Below, piece by piece: positions 7,827-15,626 of a stretch of DNA of 64,000 bases. Position 1 is the stretch's first letter; each line of letters starts with the position of its first letter. The notes beneath the pieces are model-generated. The model made no database searches. It was not told where the DNA came from and saw nothing but the letters and a program-made list of their open reading frames with translations. The position numbers were made by a program, and so were the translations under genes. The DNA is from VAZQ01 sp036555745 (GTDB taxonomy: Bacteria; Pseudomonadota; Alphaproteobacteria; Rhizobiales; Xanthobacteraceae), in the NCBI GenBank assembly GCA_036555745.1, contig DATBKV010000138.1, forward strand, positions 1 through 64,000, written 5' to 3'.

Positions 7827-8237
7827 CTATCCCTGCTTCTCGTTCTTGTGAAGCGTGGCAAGTCCGCTCACCCACGGCAGCGCCGAGCGGAACCAGTTTT
7901 GCCGTCTCGGCGCGAACTGGTCGCGTTGGCGCAGGATCCCGACCCGCACCATGTAGGACGGCTGCGGCCCCTCGCCCGGCGTCGTCGAATAGATCGGAGA
8001 CCCGCAGCGCGGGCAGAAGGCCTGAAGCCGCGGGGTGCCGCTTTCTGCCGTGGTCTTGAGGTAATTCGTCGGCTGTCCCGACATTCTGAAGGTTGCACCG
8101 GAAACCGGGACGTTGACCCGAAACGCCGAACCCGTGCCTTTCTGACAATCGGTGCAATGGCAGACCGAGGTTTTTTCCGGATCGGCCTCGCCCTCGATCG
8201 TGATGTACCCACAGTGGCACGCCCCATCGATTCTCAT
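7827..8237 (-). CDS. GFA family (glutathione-dependent formaldehyde-activating-like) zinc protein
   Basis: A 136-residue CENP-V/GFA-fold protein. The zinc-binding cysteines are C7 and C9 (ACHCG), C26, C28 and C31 (CHCTDC), and C75 and C78 (CPRCGSP), the usual set for this family. GFA proteins were named for a claimed glutathione-formaldehyde adduct activity, but most members have no proven reaction. The start codon overlaps the stop of the short interrupted frame upstream (TGA inside CATGA), suggesting the two were once translationally coupled. Confidence 0.8.
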   Translation of the reverse strand: MRIDGACHCGYITIEGEADPEKTSVCHCTDCQKGTGSAFRVNVPVSGATFRMSGQPTNYLKTTAESGTPRLQAFCPRCGSPIYSTTPGEGPQPSYMVRVGILRQRDQFAPRRQNWFRSALPWVSGLATLHKNEKQG

Positions 8238-8422
8238 GGCCCATTCTCCTTGTCGGCTTGCGGGTCACTTGCCAGGTCGGACCAGTAGCCGATTTCACGC
8301 CCGACCCGGTCGACATACACGAACAGCCGCGGCTTTGCCTAAGCGCGGCGGCCGCGTCCGTACCACGCTGGCAAGTCGCGGAAATCGTCGGGCAGGCGCG
8401 GTGCGCACTTTCCCCTTGACAT
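8234..8422 (-). pseudogene. Short ORF interrupted by an amber codon, upstream of the GFA gene
   Basis: From ATG 8422 the frame reads MSRGKCAPRLPDDFRDLPAW then YGRGRRA, meets TAG at 8341-8339, and continues in the same frame AKPRLFVYVDRVGREIGYW SDLASDPQADKENGP to a TGA overlapping the GFA start. Both halves look like coding sequence (LPDDFRDLPAWYGRG; RLFVYVDRVGREIGYWSDL), which suggests one gene of about 62 codons with a nonsense mutation. I do not recognise the family. The start region overlaps a promoter-like sequence on the other strand. Confidence 0.35.
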
Positions 8423-8444
8423 GCGTTACGTAATAGAGTACAAA
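8416..8444 (+). promoter_or_regulatory. Sigma-70-type promoter
   Basis: TTGACA (8416-8421), a 17-base spacer, then TACAAA (8439-8444). The -35 box is a perfect consensus and the spacing is ideal. Transcription would begin near 8451 and meet the intrinsic terminator at 8471-8499 about 20-50 bases later, before the DUF5681 gene at 8564. Confidence 0.5.
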
Positions 8445-8470
8445 ACAAGAACGATCCGAAAGTGTGCTCG

Positions 8471-8499
8471 CCCGGGCGGCTCGCCGCGCCGGGTTTTTT
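8471..8499 (+). terminator. Intrinsic terminator between a promoter and the DUF5681 gene
   Basis: A GC-rich hairpin (CCCGG at 8471 paired with CCGGG ending at 8493, plus an inner GCG/CGC stem) is followed directly by six T residues (8494-8499). No plus-strand protein gene lies upstream, so it ends either a very short RNA or a leader, as in attenuation. Confidence 0.6.
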
Positions 8500-8563
8500 C
8501 GTGCCCGCGCCGTCGGCGCGCGCGCGAAGCATCGTGCTTTGAGAAAAGAAGGAGAATCCAGCC

Positions 8564-8971
8564 ATGCCGTTTCAGAAAGGGCAGAGCGGAAATCCCGCCG
8601 GCCGCCCGCGCGGGTCGCGCAATCGTTCCGCCCTGCTCCTGGAAAATGTGCTGGCGGGCGACGCCGAGGCGATCGCGCGCCGGGCCATCGACATGGCCAA
8701 GGACGGCGACGTCGCGGCGATCCGCATGTGCATGGACCGGCTGCTGCCGCCGCGCCGGAGCGATGCGGTCGCCTTCGAGCTGCCGCCGCTCGACACCGCC
8801 GCCGACACGGTGGCCGCGTCGGCCGCGATCGTGGCCGCGGTGGCGGCCGGCGATCTCACCCCGTCCGAGGCCTCCGATCTCGCCAAGGTGATCGATGTCT
8901 ACGTGCGGGCGCTCGAGGCCGCCGAGTTCGAGCAGCGCCTGACGAAGCTGGAGGCGGCGGCGGGCCGATGA
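8564..8971 (+). CDS. DUF5681 domain-containing protein
   Basis: A 135-residue cytoplasmic protein. The N-terminus MPFQKGQSGNPAGRPRGSRN is the diagnostic DUF5681 motif (a basic, Gly-Arg-rich KGQSGNPxGRPxG segment likely to bind nucleic acid). The rest is helical and Ala-rich with a C-terminal coiled-coil-like segment (LEAAEFEQRLTKLEAAA). Family members are often found near phage terminase genes or in genomic islands, but no phage genes are visible here. An RBS (AAGGAG) precedes the start. Confidence 0.8.
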   Translation: MPFQKGQSGNPAGRPRGSRNRSALLLENVLAGDAEAIARRAIDMAKDGDVAAIRMCMDRLLPPRRSDAVAFELPPLDTAADTVAASAAIVAAVAAGDLTPSEASDLAKVIDVYVRALEAAEFEQRLTKLEAAAGR

Positions 8972-9182
8972 CGGCGGGCGGGCATTGTTCTGTCCCTGTT
9001 ATCGGCGGCGGCGCGGCGCACCGCCCAAGCGCAGTTTCGCGAGCGTTCACGCGGCTTTGCGCATGTGTCGAAGCGCCCGCCGGCGCGCGGATCCATTGCT
9101 CTTTCATTGTTGTTTACAATGGCGCCGGCCCGCGAGCGCCACGAGCGCGGCTCGCCTTCCTGCGCGCCGCCGCTCCGGCCGA

Positions 9183-10010
9183 TCATGCGCTCGCCGCCGG
9201 GTCGCAGGCCTGCCGATCGGCGGTCGAGCGCGCCCAGTCCTCGACGATGGCGACCAGCGCGTCGAGCCCGTCGGTGAGGGCCGCCGGCCCCGGCTGCAGG
9301 ATCAGCGGCGACTTGATCTCGCGCAAAAAACCGTCGCGCACCGCGGGCAGCGCGGCAAAGCCCGGCCGCGCCGCGACCTTGGCCGGGACGAACTTCTTGC
9401 CGCACCAGGAGCCGATGATGATGTCGGGAGCGGCGGCGATCAGCGCCTCGCACGAGACGATCCGCTCGCTGGCGGTCTTGCGCGTCGACAGCGCGGGAAA
9501 GGCGTCGATGCCGCCGGCGATCTCGATGAGCTCCGCCACCCAGCCGATGCCGGAGATCATCGGCTCATCCCATTCCTCGAAGTAGACCCGCGGACGGCGC
9601 GGCAGCGGCCCCGCGCGCTCGCGCGCCGCCTGCAGGCGCCGCTCGAGCTTAAGCGCCAGCGCGTCGGCTTTGGCGACCGCGCCGACCAGTGCGCCGAGCG
9701 TGCGGATCATGGCGAGAATGCCGGCGACGTCGCGCTGGTTGAACGCGTGCACCGCGACGTTGCGGCGGATCAACTCGGCCGCGATGTCGGCCTGCAGGTC
9801 GGAGAAGGTGAGCACGAGCTCGGGCTCGAGCGCGAGGATTTTCTCGAAGTCGGCAGAAATGAAGGCAGAAACCCGCGGCTTCTCCTTGCGCACCCGCGCC
9901 GGCCGCACCGCGTAGCCCGATACCCCGACGATGCGATGCTCCTCGCCGAGGAGATAGAGCGTCTCCACGGTCTCCTCGGTGAGACAGACGATGCGCTGAG
10001 GTGGGAACAT
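9183..10010 (-). CDS. Cobalamin/Fe-siderophore-binding (BtuF-like) protein
   Basis: A 275-residue protein of the periplasmic-binding-protein class III fold used by BtuF and FhuD. Landmarks are RIVCLTEETVETLYLLGEEHRIVGVSGY, then LEPELVLTF, then a long helix, then FEEWDEPMISGIGWVAELIEIAGG and ALIAAAPDIIIGSW. The chosen ATG starts straight at the domain with no signal peptide; the longer frame adds only low-complexity residues. No BtuC or BtuD genes adjoin it. COG0614-type proteins of this kind are often annotated 'cobalamin-binding', so the ligand is inferred from family alone. Confidence 0.7.
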   Translation of the reverse strand: MFPPQRIVCLTEETVETLYLLGEEHRIVGVSGYAVRPARVRKEKPRVSAFISADFEKILALEPELVLTFSDLQADIAAELIRRNVAVHAFNQRDVAGILAMIRTLGALVGAVAKADALALKLERRLQAARERAGPLPRRPRVYFEEWDEPMISGIGWVAELIEIAGGIDAFPALSTRKTASERIVSCEALIAAAPDIIIGSWCGKKFVPAKVAARPGFAALPAVRDGFLREIKSPLILQPGPAALTDGLDALVAIVEDWARSTADRQACDPAASA

Positions 10011-10252
10011 GCGCACGGTATAGCAAAGCCCGGGCGCACCCTTGCATATGCTGGTCCTGACGCCTGGATCGACCCTGGTCGCGATGCCCGCGGAGCGGTG
10101 GCCGTCAGGCATGGCGAGCCGCGGGCCGCGGGGCTTGACCGCAAGGCGAGCCTGGGATCAGTGGCAGGCCAACAGGCGAGCGCGGCACGCGCCGCCGCAA
10201 GAGGAGCAGCCGCCCGGGCGGCCGCGTGGAAACAACGGCTGACGAACATCGC

Positions 10253-11881
10253 ATGGTTGAGGCAGCAGCGAGCGAAGGCGAGTTCGACTACATCATCGTG
10301 GGCGCGGGCTCGGCCGGCTGCGTGCTGGCGAACCGTCTTTCCGCCGATGCGGGCGCGCGCGTGCTGCTGCTCGAGGCCGGCGGCATGGACAACTGGATCT
10401 GGTTCCACATCCCGGTCGGCTATCTGTTCGCCATCGGCAATCCGCGCTCGGACTGGATGTTCAAGACCGAACCCGAGGAAGGGCTGAACGGCCGCAGCCT
10501 CAACTATCCTCGCGGCAAGGTCATCGGGGGCTCCTCCGCCATCAACGCCATGATCTACATGCGCGGCCAGGCCGCCGATTACGACCATTGGCGCCAGCTT
10601 GGGCTCACCGGCTGGGGCTGGGACGACGTGCTGCCGTTTTTCAAGCGCCACCAGGACCACGTGCTCGGTCCGAGCGCCGCGCACTCAACCGGCGGCGAAT
10701 GGCGGATCGAAGCGCCGCGCGTGCGCTGGGACATCCTCGACGCGTTCCGCGACGCAGCGGCCGAGGCCGGAATCAAGCCGATCCCCGATTTCAACACCGG
10801 TGACAACGAGGGCAGTTGCGTGTTCCACGTCAACCAGAAGCGTGGGCGGCGCTGGTCGGCGGCGCGCGGTTTCCTCAAGCCGGCGCTGAGGCGGCCGAAT
10901 TTGCGGCTCGAGACCGGATGCCTCGTGCAAGCGGTCGAGCTCGAGGGGCGGCGTGCGACCGGGGTGCGTTGGCGGCAGAACGGCGCGCTGCGCTCCGCGC
11001 GCTGTCGCGGCGAGGTGGTGCTCGCCGCCGGCGCGATCGGCTCCGTGCAGCTGCTCAAGCTCTCCGGCGTCGGGCCTGCCGGCGAGCTCGCGCCCCTTGG
11101 CATCCCCGTCGTGCTCGACCGGCGGGGCGTGGGCGAGAACCTGCAGGATCATCTGCAGCTGCGGCTCATTTACAAGGTGAACGGGGTCAAGACCCTGAAC
11201 GAAATGTATCGCTCACGTCTGGGCCGCGCGCACATGGCGCTCGATTACGCGCTGTTCCGGCGCGGCCCGCTCACCATGGCGCCCTCCCAGCTCGGGCTGT
11301 TCACGCGCTCCGATCCCGCGCGCGAGCGCGCCAACATCCAGTTCCACGTGCAGCCGCTCTCGCTCGACAAGTTCGGCGATCCGCTGCACGAGTTTGCCGC
11401 CTTTACCGCGAGCGTGTGCAATCTGCAGCCGACCAGCCGCGGCTTCGTGCGCCTGCGCTCGCCGGATCCATCCGACAAGCCGGTGATCAAGCCGAACTAT
11501 CTCTCCACCGACGAGGACCGGCGCGTCGCCGCCGATTCGATCCGGGTCGCGCGCCGGATCGTGAGGCAGCCCGCGCTCGCCGCCTACAAGCCCGCGGAAT
11601 ATCTTCCCGGCAGCGCCGTGAGCGATGACGACGCCGCGCTGATCAAGGCCGCGGGTGACATCGGCACCACGATCTTCCACCCTGTCGGCACCGCCAAGAT
11701 GGGTCGCGCCAGCGATGCGCTGGCGGTGGTGGATGAGCGTCTGCGCGTGATCGGTCTCGAGTGCCTGCGCGTCGTCGACGCCTCGGTGATGCCGACGATC
11801 ACCTCGGGCAATACCAACGCGCCGACCATGATGATCGCGGAGAAAGGCGCCGCGCTCATCCGCGCGGACGCGCGCCGGTAG
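10253..11881 (+). CDS. GMC family FAD-dependent oxidoreductase (choline/alcohol dehydrogenase-like)
   Basis: A flavoprotein of about 542 residues. The N-terminal Rossmann motif is FDYIIVGAGSAGCVLANRLS. GMC signature 1 is LNYPRGKVIGGSSAINAMIY, signature 2 is GAIGSVQLLKLSGVGP, and the catalytic His lies in TIFHPVGTAKMG with the closing NTNAPTMMIAEKGA. It would oxidise an alcohol to an aldehyde, with choline, polyethylene glycol or aliphatic alcohols as typical family substrates. A GTG at 10226 is an alternative start. No betaine genes are nearby, so a BetA role is not supported. Confidence 0.88.
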   Translation: MVEAAASEGEFDYIIVGAGSAGCVLANRLSADAGARVLLLEAGGMDNWIWFHIPVGYLFAIGNPRSDWMFKTEPEEGLNGRSLNYPRGKVIGGSSAINAMIYMRGQAADYDHWRQLGLTGWGWDDVLPFFKRHQDHVLGPSAAHSTGGEWRIEAPRVRWDILDAFRDAAAEAGIKPIPDFNTGDNEGSCVFHVNQKRGRRWSAARGFLKPALRRPNLRLETGCLVQAVELEGRRATGVRWRQNGALRSARCRGEVVLAAGAIGSVQLLKLSGVGPAGELAPLGIPVVLDRRGVGENLQDHLQLRLIYKVNGVKTLNEMYRSRLGRAHMALDYALFRRGPLTMAPSQLGLFTRSDPARERANIQFHVQPLSLDKFGDPLHEFAAFTASVCNLQPTSRGFVRLRSPDPSDKPVIKPNYLSTDEDRRVAADSIRVARRIVRQPALAAYKPAEYLPGSAVSDDDAALIKAAGDIGTTIFHPVGTAKMGRASDALAVVDERLRVIGLECLRVVDASVMPTITSGNTNAPTMMIAEKGAALIRADARR

Positions 11882-11919
11882 CCGGCCCCGCGCAGAACAT
11901 CGAACTCGGAGGGTCCGTG

Positions 11920-12444
11920 ATGAAGCTGCTCGAGCGGGTCAAGGCGATCGTGCTCAGGCCACAGGCGGAATGGAAGGAGATCGGGCAGGAGCCCGCGACG
12001 CTGTCCGAGCTGTTCGTCAACTACGTCGCGATCCTCGCCGCGATTCCGGAGGTCGCCCGCTTCATCGGCCAGTCCTTCGTCGGCGGTTATCTGCCCGTCG
12101 TTCCGAGCTTGGTGCGCGCCGTGGTGGTTTACCTCGTGACCTTCGCGATGGTCTATATTATCGCGGGAGTGATCGATCTGCTCGCTCCGCGCTTCGGCGG
12201 CGAGAAGAACTTCGCCAACGCGGTCAAGCTCTCGGTCTATTCGTATACCCCGCTCTGGCTCGCCGGCATCTTCCTGCTGGTCCCCGGATTGAACTTCCTC
12301 GAGATCCTCGGCCTCTATGGCCTCTACCTGCTGTGGGCCGGATTGCCGCAGCTGATGCGGGTCCCGCAGGACAAGGCCTTGCCGCTCGCAGCCATCGTGA
12401 TCTGCTGTGCGCTTGTTCCCGCGGTCGTGCTGGCGATCATCTAG
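11920..12444 (+). CDS. Yip1 family inner-membrane protein
   Basis: A 174-residue integral membrane protein of the bacterial Yip1 family. It starts MKLLERVKAIVLRPQAEWKEI, the usual amphipathic lead, followed by about five hydrophobic segments (around residues 35-55, 65-90, 105-125, 128-145 and 150-173). The start has a clear GGAGG ribosome binding site 7 bases upstream. It begins 38 bases after the GMC gene, so the two may be co-transcribed. The role of the bacterial family is unknown. Confidence 0.8.
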   Translation: MKLLERVKAIVLRPQAEWKEIGQEPATLSELFVNYVAILAAIPEVARFIGQSFVGGYLPVVPSLVRAVVVYLVTFAMVYIIAGVIDLLAPRFGGEKNFANAVKLSVYSYTPLWLAGIFLLVPGLNFLEILGLYGLYLLWAGLPQLMRVPQDKALPLAAIVICCALVPAVVLAII

Positions 12445-12477
12445 CGCGCCGGCAGGCGGCGCGCGCTGCGCAAACAC

Positions 12478-12505
12478 GAATGACCCCGGAAAACCGGGGC
12501 CATTC
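12478..12505. terminator. Bidirectional hairpin between convergent genes
   Basis: A strong 28-base palindrome: GAATG-CCCCGG, an AAAA loop, and CCGGGG-CATTC, 12 base pairs with one mismatch. It lies between the ends of the Yip1 gene (plus) and the small secreted protein gene (minus), so it can end both transcripts. There is no long T run on either side. Confidence 0.7.
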
Positions 12506-12526
12506 GGCTCGCACGATCAGGCGCGA

Positions 12527-12799
12527 TTAACGCGGGCAGACCCGGTGGGTCCGATAGATCACCCGGCCGCTCGGTGTCACGACGCGCTCGCGGCTCACGC
12601 GGCATTCGGCGCCGTAGGCATAGTAATCGGGGCCGTAGCCGCGATAGCCATAGTCATACCGTGGTCCGACGCCGAACCCGAACGGGCCGACCTGCACGCC
12701 GGCCCCGCCGGGGTCCGCGCCCATGTAGACCTGAGCCGAGGCTGGAACCGCCGCAACGAGGGAGGCGGCAGCCGCCGCGGCAAACAACAGTTTCCTCAT
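12527..12799 (-). CDS. Small secreted Gly/Tyr-rich protein
   Basis: A 90-residue protein with a clear Sec signal peptide (MRKLLFAAAAAASLVAAVPA, SAQ cleavage). The mature part is rich in Gly and Tyr (GVGPRYDYGYRGYGPDYYAYG) and ends with two Cys (ECRVSRERVV..., HRVCPR) that could form one disulfide. This signal peptide plus Gly/Tyr design is common among Hyphomicrobiales periplasmic proteins of unknown role. The internal ATG was chosen because it follows a GAGGAGC ribosome binding site and places the signal at the N-terminus. Confidence 0.7.
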   Translation of the reverse strand: MRKLLFAAAAAASLVAAVPASAQVYMGADPGGAGVQVGPFGFGVGPRYDYGYRGYGPDYYAYGAECRVSRERVVTPSGRVIYRTHRVCPR

Positions 12800-13126
12800 C
12801 GCATGCTCCTCTATTGCATGTCGCCTCACCCACCAACGCTTCGGACCCGCCGACGTTGCAGGAAAAAAATTTCTGAGTTCCGGGAACCGAACTTGGCCTG
12901 GCAGCACAGGGCAAACCGCTGACGAATGCCAGGAAGCGCCTCTGCCCTCACGATGTCGCAGAAGGACGCGCCGCAGGCGCGCGATCCGAACTTGTCACCT
13001 GGCGAGGAATAGCTTTGCGCCTGCCAGAGTGATTTGAGGCTTGGGCCTCAACCCGCTATGTACCGGCAGCGGTGCGCCGCACGGCGAGAACAGGCTGAGC
13101 ACGGGGATTCCATCGAGGGCACCGAC
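12800..13126. other. Divergent intergenic region before hpnA
   Basis: About 330 bases between the start of the small secreted protein gene (minus) and hpnA (plus). It must hold promoters for both. I see an A/T-rich run (AAAAAAATTT near 12863) and a short TTCCGGGAA palindrome close by, but no recognisable operator. No credible ORF or RNA gene is visible. Confidence 0.4.
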
Positions 13127-14134
13127 ATGGCGCAATCGCCTAGCACTCGTGATCTCCTGCTCGTCACGGGAGCGAGCGGCTTTGTGGGCTCCGCGATTGC
13201 GAATGCGGCGCGGGCGGCTGGCTACCGGGTGCGCGTGCTGGTGCGCCGTTCGAGTCCGCGCGCCAATCTTAATCCTGACGATGAGATCGTCCTCGGCGAC
13301 ATCCGCGATCGCCCGTCGTTGGCGCTGGCCTTGCAGGGAGTCCGTTACCTCGTCCACGCCGCCGCCGACTATCGCCTGTGGGCGCCGGCCCCGGACGAGA
13401 TCATCCGCACCAACGTGGACGGCACCCGTTGTGTCATGGAGGAGGCGTTGCGCGCCGGGGTCGAGCGCATCGTCCATACCAGCAGCGTGGCGACGCTCAA
13501 GCCGCGCGATGGGCTGCCGGCCGACGAGACCTGCCCGCTGTCCGAGAGCGAAGCCATCGGCGCCTACAAGCGCAGCAAAGTTTTGGCCGAGCGTCTGGTC
13601 GAGGCCATGGCAAAGCAGCGTGCGCTGCCGGCGGTGATCGTCAATCCCTCGACCCCGATCGGCCCGCGCGACGTCAAACCCACCCCGACCGGGCGCATCA
13701 TCATCGAGTGCGCCTGCGGACGCATGCCCGGATTTGTCGACACCGGTCTCAATCTCGTGCACGTCGACGACGTGGCAGCGGGGCATCTCGCGGCGCTGCG
13801 ACGCGGCGCGATCGGCGAGCGCTATATCCTTGGCGGGGAGAACGTGCGCCTCGGCACCATGCTCGCCGATATCGCCGAGATGGTCGGCCGCCGCGCGCCG
13901 AGGCTGCGCTTCCCGATTGCGCCTCTCTACCCCGTCGCGCTGGGCGCCGAACTGTGGGCGCGGTTGACCGGAAAAGCGCCATTCGCGACTGTCGACGCGC
14001 TGCGCATGGCGCGCCATTACATGTTCTTCAACGATGCCAAGGCGCGGCGCGAACTCGGCTATGCCTCGCGGCCGTACCGCGAGGGGATCGCGGACGCGAT
14101 CCTTTGGTTCAAGCAGGCAGGATATCTACGTTGA
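13127..14134 (+). CDS. hpnA: Hopanoid-associated sugar epimerase HpnA
   Basis: A 335-residue extended short-chain dehydrogenase. It has the NAD(P) motif VTGASGFVGSAI near residue 12, a DIRD segment, VHAAADYRLW, a Ser-Val-Ala active-site region and the catalytic YKRSK (Tyr at about 148). HADYRLW-type residues and the ...RDVKPTPTG... block are typical of HpnA, a dihydroflavonol-reductase-like protein that co-occurs with hopanoid biosynthesis; its reaction is unproven. A GAGGG ribosome binding site supports this start over an upstream ATG. It is convergent with hpnJ. Confidence 0.88.
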   Translation: MAQSPSTRDLLLVTGASGFVGSAIANAARAAGYRVRVLVRRSSPRANLNPDDEIVLGDIRDRPSLALALQGVRYLVHAAADYRLWAPAPDEIIRTNVDGTRCVMEEALRAGVERIVHTSSVATLKPRDGLPADETCPLSESEAIGAYKRSKVLAERLVEAMAKQRALPAVIVNPSTPIGPRDVKPTPTGRIIIECACGRMPGFVDTGLNLVHVDDVAAGHLAALRRGAIGERYILGGENVRLGTMLADIAEMVGRRAPRLRFPIAPLYPVALGAELWARLTGKAPFATVDALRMARHYMFFNDAKARRELGYASRPYREGIADAILWFKQAGYLR

Positions 14135-14195
14135 CGTAGCGCCGTCGCGCCAGCGGCGGGCAAGGCCGAAATCGTCGGCCGTCTGACCAGTAGTT

Positions 14196-15626
14196 TCAGA
14201 GCGCGGGCTCCCGGCGCTCGCGCAGGAAGCGGAAGAACTCCAGTCCCTCGCGCAGTCGCCGTTTCAGGACCTCGGGACTACGTACCATCTCACCAGCGAT
14301 GGCGGCGATCTTCGGCGCGCGGAAATAGAAGCGCTTGTAGAAATCGTCCACCGAGCGAAAAATCTCGGTATGGCTGAGGTGCGGATAGCTCAGCGACGCC
14401 ACTTGCGTGCCGCGCTCGGTCAGGAGCTCGGCGCTTTCATCGACCAGCCAATTGTTCTCGCGCGCCTGCCGGTACAGAAACGTGCCAGGATAGGGCGCCG
14501 CGAGCGAAACCTGGATCGTATGCGGATTGACCTCGATCGCGAAGCGGATGGTTTCCTCGATGGTCTCCTTGGTCTCGCCCGGCAGGCCGAGAATGAAAGT
14601 GCCGTGGGTGACGATGCCGAGCTCGCGGCAATCCTTGGCGAACCGCCGCGCCACGTCGACGCGCATGCCCTTCTTGATGTTGTGAAGGATCTTCTGGTTG
14701 CCGGATTCGTAGCCGACCAGCAACAGCCGCAGGCCGTTGTCCTTGAGCACCTTCAAGGTCGCGCGCGGCACGTTGGCCTTGGCGTTGCACGACCAGACGA
14801 TCCCGAGCTTGCCGATCTCGCGCGCGAGCGCCTCGACGCGCGGCAGGTTGTCGGTCAGCGTGTCGTCGTCGAAGAAGAATTCCTTGACTTGCGGGAACGC
14901 CTGCTGCGCCCAGGCGAGCTCCTCGATCACGTGACCGACGCTGCGGGTGCGGTAGTGATGGCCGCCGATTGTCTGCGGCCACAGGCAGAACGTGCAGCGC
15001 GACTTGCATCCGCGTCCGGTGTAGAAGGAGATGTAGGGATGCTTGAGATAGCCGCCGAAGTAATTCTCGATCACCAGATCGCGCTTGTAGACCGGGGTGA
15101 CGAACGGCAGCGCGTCCATGTCCTCGAGCACGGGCCGCTCTTCGTTGTGCACCACGATGCCGTCGCGATTACGCCAGGACAGGCCGGCGACGCGGCCGAG
15201 CTCGCGCCCTTCGGCCACCTCCTTGATGGTGAAGTCGAACTCGTTGCGCGCCACGAAATCGATGGCGGGGGAGGCCGCCAGCGCTGCGTCCGGTTCGACT
15301 GCGACCTTCGCGCCGATCATGCCGATCTGCAGGCTCGGCTTGAGCGCCTTGAGCGCCTCGGCGGTCCGCACATCGGCGGAAAAAGATGGCGTCGAGGTGT
15401 GCATCACCACCAGCTCGCGGGTTGTCGCCTCGGGCGCGATGTCGTCGAAGCTGAGCCGATGGGGCGGCGCGTCGATGAGCTTGGAGCCCTCGACCAGCGC
15501 GGCGGGCTGCGCGAGCCAGGTCGGGTACCAGAACGACTGAATCTCGCGGCGCATTTGGTAGCGCGCGCCCGCTCCGCCGTCGAAACCGTCGAACGATGGC
15601 GCCTGCAGGAAAAGCGTTCTCATCAT
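14196..15626 (-). CDS. hpnJ: Hopanoid biosynthesis radical SAM protein HpnJ
   Basis: A 476-residue B12-binding-domain radical SAM enzyme. The N-terminal half is a degenerate cobalamin-binding domain. The radical SAM cluster motif is GRGCKSRCTFCLW with C207, C211 and C214. HpnJ converts the glucosamine headgroup of bacteriohopanetetrol into the five-membered cyclitol ether, acting after HpnI and HpnK. Its start overlaps the hpnI stop codon (ATGATG/TGA), so translation is probably coupled. The family and context make this a confident call. Confidence 0.9.
   Translation of the reverse strand: MMRTLFLQAPSFDGFDGGAGARYQMRREIQSFWYPTWLAQPAALVEGSKLIDAPPHRLSFDDIAPEATTRELVVMHTSTPSFSADVRTAEALKALKPSLQIGMIGAKVAVEPDAALAASPAIDFVARNEFDFTIKEVAEGRELGRVAGLSWRNRDGIVVHNEERPVLEDMDALPFVTPVYKRDLVIENYFGGYLKHPYISFYTGRGCKSRCTFCLWPQTIGGHHYRTRSVGHVIEELAWAQQAFPQVKEFFFDDDTLTDNLPRVEALAREIGKLGIVWSCNAKANVPRATLKVLKDNGLRLLLVGYESGNQKILHNIKKGMRVDVARRFAKDCRELGIVTHGTFILGLPGETKETIEETIRFAIEVNPHTIQVSLAAPYPGTFLYRQARENNWLVDESAELLTERGTQVASLSYPHLSHTEIFRSVDDFYKRFYFRAPKIAAIAGEMVRSPEVLKRRLREGLEFFRFLRERREPAL

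Noticed and set aside
9105..9121. Small hairpin CATTGT-TGTTT-ACAATG between the DUF5681 and BtuF-like genes
   Set aside because: Only six base pairs and no T tract; too weak to call as terminator or operator.
10011..10252. Possible cobalamin riboswitch upstream of the BtuF-like gene
   Set aside because: No B12-box-like conserved segment or expected fold was recognised on either strand.
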